The notes beneath the pieces were generated by a model. That model saw only the letters and a list, made by a program, of their open reading frames with translations. It was not told the DNA's origin and searched no databases. DNA of 64,000 bases from Diphasiastrum complanatum (Eukaryota; Streptophyta; Lycopodiopsida; Lycopodiales; Lycopodiaceae). This document shows positions 59,710-64,000 of the stretch, in pieces. The translations under genes were made by a program, and so were the position numbers. Positions within the stretch are counted from its first letter, which is position 1. Every line of letters starts with the position of its first letter. Location of the stretch: contig CM055105.1 in the NCBI GenBank assembly GCA_029204225.1, positions 48,059,688 to 48,123,687 of the forward strand, written 5' to 3'.

Positions 59710-61545
59710 TGTGAAGATTCACTCGTGTGGGAATTCCCTAATATGTGAAATTGATCTCCTAAGCAGTGCTTTTGCACTTTAGATCAACTCTAGATTGGAA
59801 TCCAAGATCTATGTCAAATTCTAAAGCAAAGAGGCAAATCTACATGCATACATTCATCACCAAAGTACTTTCACACATGTGGAAGGTACTCAAGAAATAA
59901 ACTAAGTATGAAAATGAGTTTCTCTCTAGTAGAGAGAGAAAGCAACATTAAGGTCTCGAGTAGAGAGAGAGTGTAATACACACAAAATTGATGAATCTCC
60001 AATATGACTCAAAAACTCACATAGAATAATGAAGGAAATGAAAGTACATATAGAATCTCGAGATAGTCCAAGCTCAATTCCTATTGGACCCCTTATTCAT
60101 AGCCTCTCTATTCCTTTTGGATGAGTGATGCAACATCTCTTGATTTTGATTGGACCCTTACATCAAATCTCTCTCTTATGATTGGATCTTTGACTCTTTG
60201 CCAACACATTGACTTGATCACTCATCAAATCTAACTTGGACACTTGTAAGCAACCTAATTAGCTCGAGTACATCACAATTGACTTTTGGCCTAATCATCA
60301 AAGAACATGTACTTGACTTTTTACCACTAAAGCCAAATTTGGTCCTATCTACTAATGACACCAAGATGCTTGACTAGAAAACTATATGACACCCCTAAAG
60401 TCAACACGATAAACTTATTTTGACCATTTTACACACGTGGGAAAATGCTCCACAAGTGTGAAATTTACTCACAAACTAGTAATATAAAAATAACCAAGAT
60501 AGATTTTGACAAATTTTCACACTCCTCAAAAGCTAGCTTGGTAAGGTACTAGATCAATCAAGGAGTTTGTGAAACTTTTTGAGTGGATCCTTTGGTATGT
60601 ATTTGAAGTGAAGATCAGCCAAGGGATCCATCATAGCAGCACCCTCACCATATCCATGATAAGATCTCTTTGGTGGAAATCTCTTGCCAACACATTTGAA
60701 GAGCATTCCACCAGTTTGCCTCTATTTCCATGCGCTTCCTCCCTGCTTGATAATGATCTTTGATTTCAAAGTTGCACTTGCATGAAGATGGCTGCACCAT
60801 AAATAGAGAAATTTGAGGCTTTCATGCCTCATAAAGATCATAATATGAGAAAATGTGATGATTATCAAGATTATGCTTTCTAGTTTGACTAGTCCACATA
60901 CTATGAACTTTATCCATAAAGGATCTAATCTTGAAATCAAATACTATCTTGATCTTTTTGAGGCTAAATACTTTCTCAAGGATGTAAGTGACCTTCAAGG
61001 ATGATTCACTTAATCTCAAGAGAAGTCTACAAAATGCCTCAGAACATGTAAAAACATGATTTTTCGAACTAAGAGTATCAAACTCATTCTTGCTCTTACT
61101 AGATCCAAGAGCATACTTTTGATGACACAATCTCTTGTTTTCAAAATGTTTTGGATATCTAAGCCATCAATGACTAGAAATATGTCCATACAATAGGTAT
61201 CATCCAAAACTAGAATTGCCTTACTTAAATTTTGAGATGTAGAAATCTCAATAATGCAAGATAGTACATCAAGTAATGGAAGAGAATGTTGGAGTAGACA
61301 CCACCTAAAACTTGCTTCTCTTAACCATGGAAAATGAGCTACAAGAACTCAACCTTGCATCTTGAAGATCCCCTTGAATACATGTGTTGAGGAGGCTCCT
61401 CCTCAAACCTCGACCCCATCACAACTTGACTATCTTCAATAGAAATAATTTGTGATGCATCTTGAGATGCCTTGATCTTGGCCCCTTCCAAGGTTGAATG
61501 TTGATCTTCATAAAATATGACATCTTTATTCTCAATCACCTTTGC
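59710..61545 (-). mobile_element. Truncated copy of the short non-autonomous LTR element
   Basis: One LTR (59710-60521, starting tgtgaagattcac, ending attttcaca) plus interior 60522-61545, related to 18260-20050. It retains the segments each of the other LTRs has lost, so it helps define the full LTR. The primer site and second LTR are missing. The interior frame is broken into pieces at 60722-60940, 60822-61130, 61016-61207 and 61339-61539. Confidence 0.85.
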
Positions 61546-61555
61546 GGTAGAGAGT

Positions 61556-62360
61556 ATAAATGCTTGGATGATCTATTTATAGACTTCATCCATGTATTAA
61601 TTACATTGAATGCTTATCAACTAATTAGGAAAGTTGTTGTACTTGGAAGTATATGGCTTTTGTGACAACTGTACACAATATATACAGTCAATAATTTAGC
61701 ATCGTTGACGCGGACGAGGACGTCGCTGGAACGTTCCTCATTTGTTGTAGATGACCTTCAGGATTTCTTTCTCTCTTCGCATTTTTCGCAAAAAGCTGAA
61801 GTTGCCCTCAAAAAGACGATGATATTTTTAAAACAGTTTAAGACATGAAAATAGATGACCTTCGGGAATCTTCTCTCTCTTCGCATTTTTCGCAAAAAGT
61901 CGAAGGTATGTTAAAAACAGTTAAACTTTTGAGCTATACAAGTTTTCGCATTTCGGAAAAATGCGAAAAAGCTAAAGTTGTTGAAACATAGTGTATTTCT
62001 ACATACTGTTGAAAAAGTAATGTATTTATGCAAACTTGTTCTAAATGCAAGTTTTGTGAAAGTCCTTGAAGATGGCCAAGTCTTCAATTACTTCAAGTTA
62101 TTAAACTTAACATCTGATCTTTGAAATTATGACAGGATTGGTTACCCTTTGCTGGAGATCAGCCGGAAGCCCGTTGCAGACGTTCTTCAAATAAATTGGC
62201 TGTCTAAGTTTGTGATTCCTGTAGGTATCAAATGAGGAGACGTAGAACCAAAGTTGGTTTCACTTGACCCTAGATCAATGATCAATAAACATGCAGGAAG
62301 AATCAAGAGATAGAAATTAGTCATTCATCAAGGAGGCAATTGTGGGCTTAATTTCCAACA
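61556..62360 (-). repeat. LTR fragment of the 38.2-kb copia-type family
   Basis: Matches 38785-39629 from atgcttgga.gatctatttata to ggcttaatttccaaca. An unrelated stretch of about 115 bp is inserted near 62213-62330. It lacks the 3' third of the LTR and any internal DNA. On the minus strand its TGTTGGAAATTAAG start lies 11 bp beyond the ParB-like reading frame. Confidence 0.85.
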
Positions 62361-62371
62361 CTTTTGGCCTT

Positions 62372-63778
62372 TTAGCTCCTTGTTCTCCCACAAGTAAAGA
62401 TTTTATCTTGAAGCTCCCAAATCTTTCCACTGCGGAAGGACAGTTGAAATAATGGATCAAAACATCTTAATCTGTCTGACCTATCAAACTCATCAATAAA
62501 AACTCTGACTTCAAGCAAACATTTGTGCCTGAGATTTATATCAACCTTCTCATGCTTAACAAGATGGTCCTCAAATTCAAGATGGAAAAATCTAATATTT
62601 TCAATAAAGGACATCTTTGTTCAATAATCATTATTATTATTGTGGTCCCAGGCTAGTAGTTTTCCTTCTTCGGTCGTTAAGCCTGCGAAAACCTTGCAAT
62701 CCACAAAACTGAAGACCATGGAGGCAAGGTACATGGCCATCAGTTGTCTACATGCCTCACCAGAATGCGATCCACCAATAACAAAGTAATTATAATTCAT
62801 GGCTTTTTTCTCTTTGAAGTCTTTCTTAAATGGGCATTCATCAAGATCCACTAAGATGATGAATGGAACAACAATTGCATGAGGATTAAGTTTCATTTTC
62901 TTCATCAAATTTGATACATGAACTTTATGCGGAGCCCGAAATTCAAGAGGTCTTCGTTGAGTACCTGGATCAAGCGGCGGTCTATGAATTTTAGAAATTG
63001 GTAATTGAAAGATTCGGTGACTTACTAGTTTGTTCCTGATCACACTCTCCCGTAAAATATTATGCTCAAAACTAAAGACCCCCACTGCTCAACATAAATC
63101 CAGGCAGCTACTTTTCAGTTTTTTCTCCAGAAGAGCTTCTCAGTTCAATTTCTGTATCTTTTTTGTTCTTCTTTGCCAGTTGTTTTTTTATTTATCCATC
63201 TGGGGATCTTCATGAACCTTGCCCTTCATTTTCTTCTGGGGTGGTTCCTCATTTTTCAAAACCTTCTTTTCTGACGATCCATCATCTGTACAAGGAGGCT
63301 CCACTGGTACTTCTTTTCGCACAAATGGACCAAGGGTAACAATCTTGTTATTCGAGTTGGATAAACATCTTGAAAGTATAGATGGAGAACATAAATCAAT
63401 ACGACAAAGCTTCTCATTGACTGCAAACAAAATCTTTGATTGCTTCTGATTATTTGGATCCTCGATTGTCAAAATAAGAGTATCCAAATCGTCTTCTCCT
63501 TCATAATCCACCCATGTGATAGAGCCACAACATTTAGACTCCTTCAAATCTAACTCTGTGCTGGACTTTCGGCACAAATATAGCTTCATTCCATCCTCCT
63601 GATTATATTTGATGGCCCACTCATAATTAAGGCACTTCGACTTCACAGGTTTAGAAACTCTAGGAGGATCAGCAGGTTTTTTTGACTGAGATTTCTTTAA
63701 AGGAGTCCGAGAGTCATCCTTATCAGATCCACCAAACTTGAATCGGATGCATTTTTGGGTGTTACTTGTATGCATCAT
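62372..63778 (-). pseudogene. ParB/sulfiredoxin-like plant protein gene with in-frame TGA
   Basis: First exon 63778 to about 63217: a Lys/Ser-rich start, then a folded region (MKLYLCRKSS, ILTIEDPNN, FAVNEKLCRIDLCSPSI, TLGPF) and a Lys-rich tail. A donor near 63217 (after ATGAAGGGCAAG) and an acceptor near 63088 would join it to the second exon; these limits are tentative. The second exon (63085-62372) has RRPLEFRAPHKVHVSNLMKK, PFIILVDLDECPF, YFVIGGSHSGEACRQLM and KLLAWDHN. The GGSHSGEACRQ stretch corresponds to the G-x-R-R-x-x-A region of ParB-like nucleotide-binding folds. A TGA at 62621-62623 stands in the same frame where relatives have Arg (a CGA to TGA change); the frame then continues TKMSFIENIRFF...WELQDKIF for 80 codons. 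I recall similar proteins from non-seed plants; their role is unknown. Probably a recent pseudogene. Confidence 0.65.
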
Positions 63779-64000
63779 TGATATTCAAAAAGTAGCACAG
63801 ATGGAGTGCAAAACACCTAATCAAACATAGAAAATTGCTATACTGACTTACTCTATGCGAAAAGTATATTCAAAGATGTACTTTTATCACGAGAAGCAAT
63901 CTTTCTAACATATCCTTAATAACTCATAATTTTCATAATGTTCATATGTTTATCATAATTTTTGATACTGTGTATCGAGAGGTAATATCTTATAGGGCTA
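63779..64000. other. Upstream flank of the ParB-like gene
   Basis: AT-rich; no promoter element was identified. An upstream exon cannot be excluded because the window ends here. Confidence 0.4.

Noticed and set aside
62621-62623. RNA editing (U to C) of the TGA in the ParB-like gene
   Set aside because: Such editing is known in organelle transcripts of some plants. This gene is nuclear, so a nonsense mutation is the simpler reading.
1-64000. Plastid or mitochondrial origin, or bacterial DNA
   Set aside because: Spliceosomal introns with GT-AG borders, LTR retrotransposons and microsatellites throughout show plant nuclear DNA; no organelle gene was seen.

Overview
This is nuclear DNA of a land plant. 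It is AT-rich, its genes are cut by long spliceosomal introns (two of about 10 kb), and its introns and spacers are full of decayed and nested LTR retrotransposons. The long introns suggest a large genome. The ParB-like gene at the right end resembles a family I associate with bryophytes, lycophytes and ferns. A fern or gymnosperm-like genome is therefore my guess, but the window does not prove it.

Three host genes can be supported. (1) 425-14583, plus strand: the 3' part of NOA1/RIF1, a plastid circularly permuted GTPase. Six exons join in phase and the 5' end lies outside the window. (2) 29733-52769, plus strand: a complete nine-exon gene for a 333-residue D-isomer-specific 2-hydroxyacid dehydrogenase, with NAD-binding motif and catalytic Arg, Glu and His. 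(3) 62372-63778, minus strand: a ParB/sulfiredoxin-like plant gene broken by one in-frame TGA and apparently cut at its 3' end by an LTR fragment. A fourth, decayed, GC-rich protein-coding stretch with a Ser/Thr/Pro-rich middle and a coiled-coil end lies at 23174-25139.

Mobile DNA, left to right. A near-complete Ty3/gypsy element (3600-9043, minus, 5-bp duplication ACACC, LTRs under 1% different) sits in NOA1 intron 4. A decayed Ty1/copia element (16850-22260, minus) is split by a short non-autonomous LTR element (18260-21451). A second copia element (35176-41510, plus) lies in dehydrogenase intron 3. Its 3' LTR is interrupted by another, internally deleted copia element (38205-41161, minus, duplication GTAAC). 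Ty3/gypsy relics lie at 30440-31040, 41860-42330 and 48590-50240. Truncated relatives of two of these elements lie side by side at 59710-62360.

The most unusual structure is at 57204-57666: an array of about a dozen 14-19 bp hairpin palindromes. Two types (acctatg...cataggt and agctatg...catagct) largely alternate, separated by purine-rich and pyrimidine-rich spacers. It is followed by a diverged tandem array of roughly 150-160 bp units. Neither matches a feature type I know.

The three host genes belong to unrelated processes and nothing suggests that they work together. No tRNA, rRNA or CRISPR feature was recognised.
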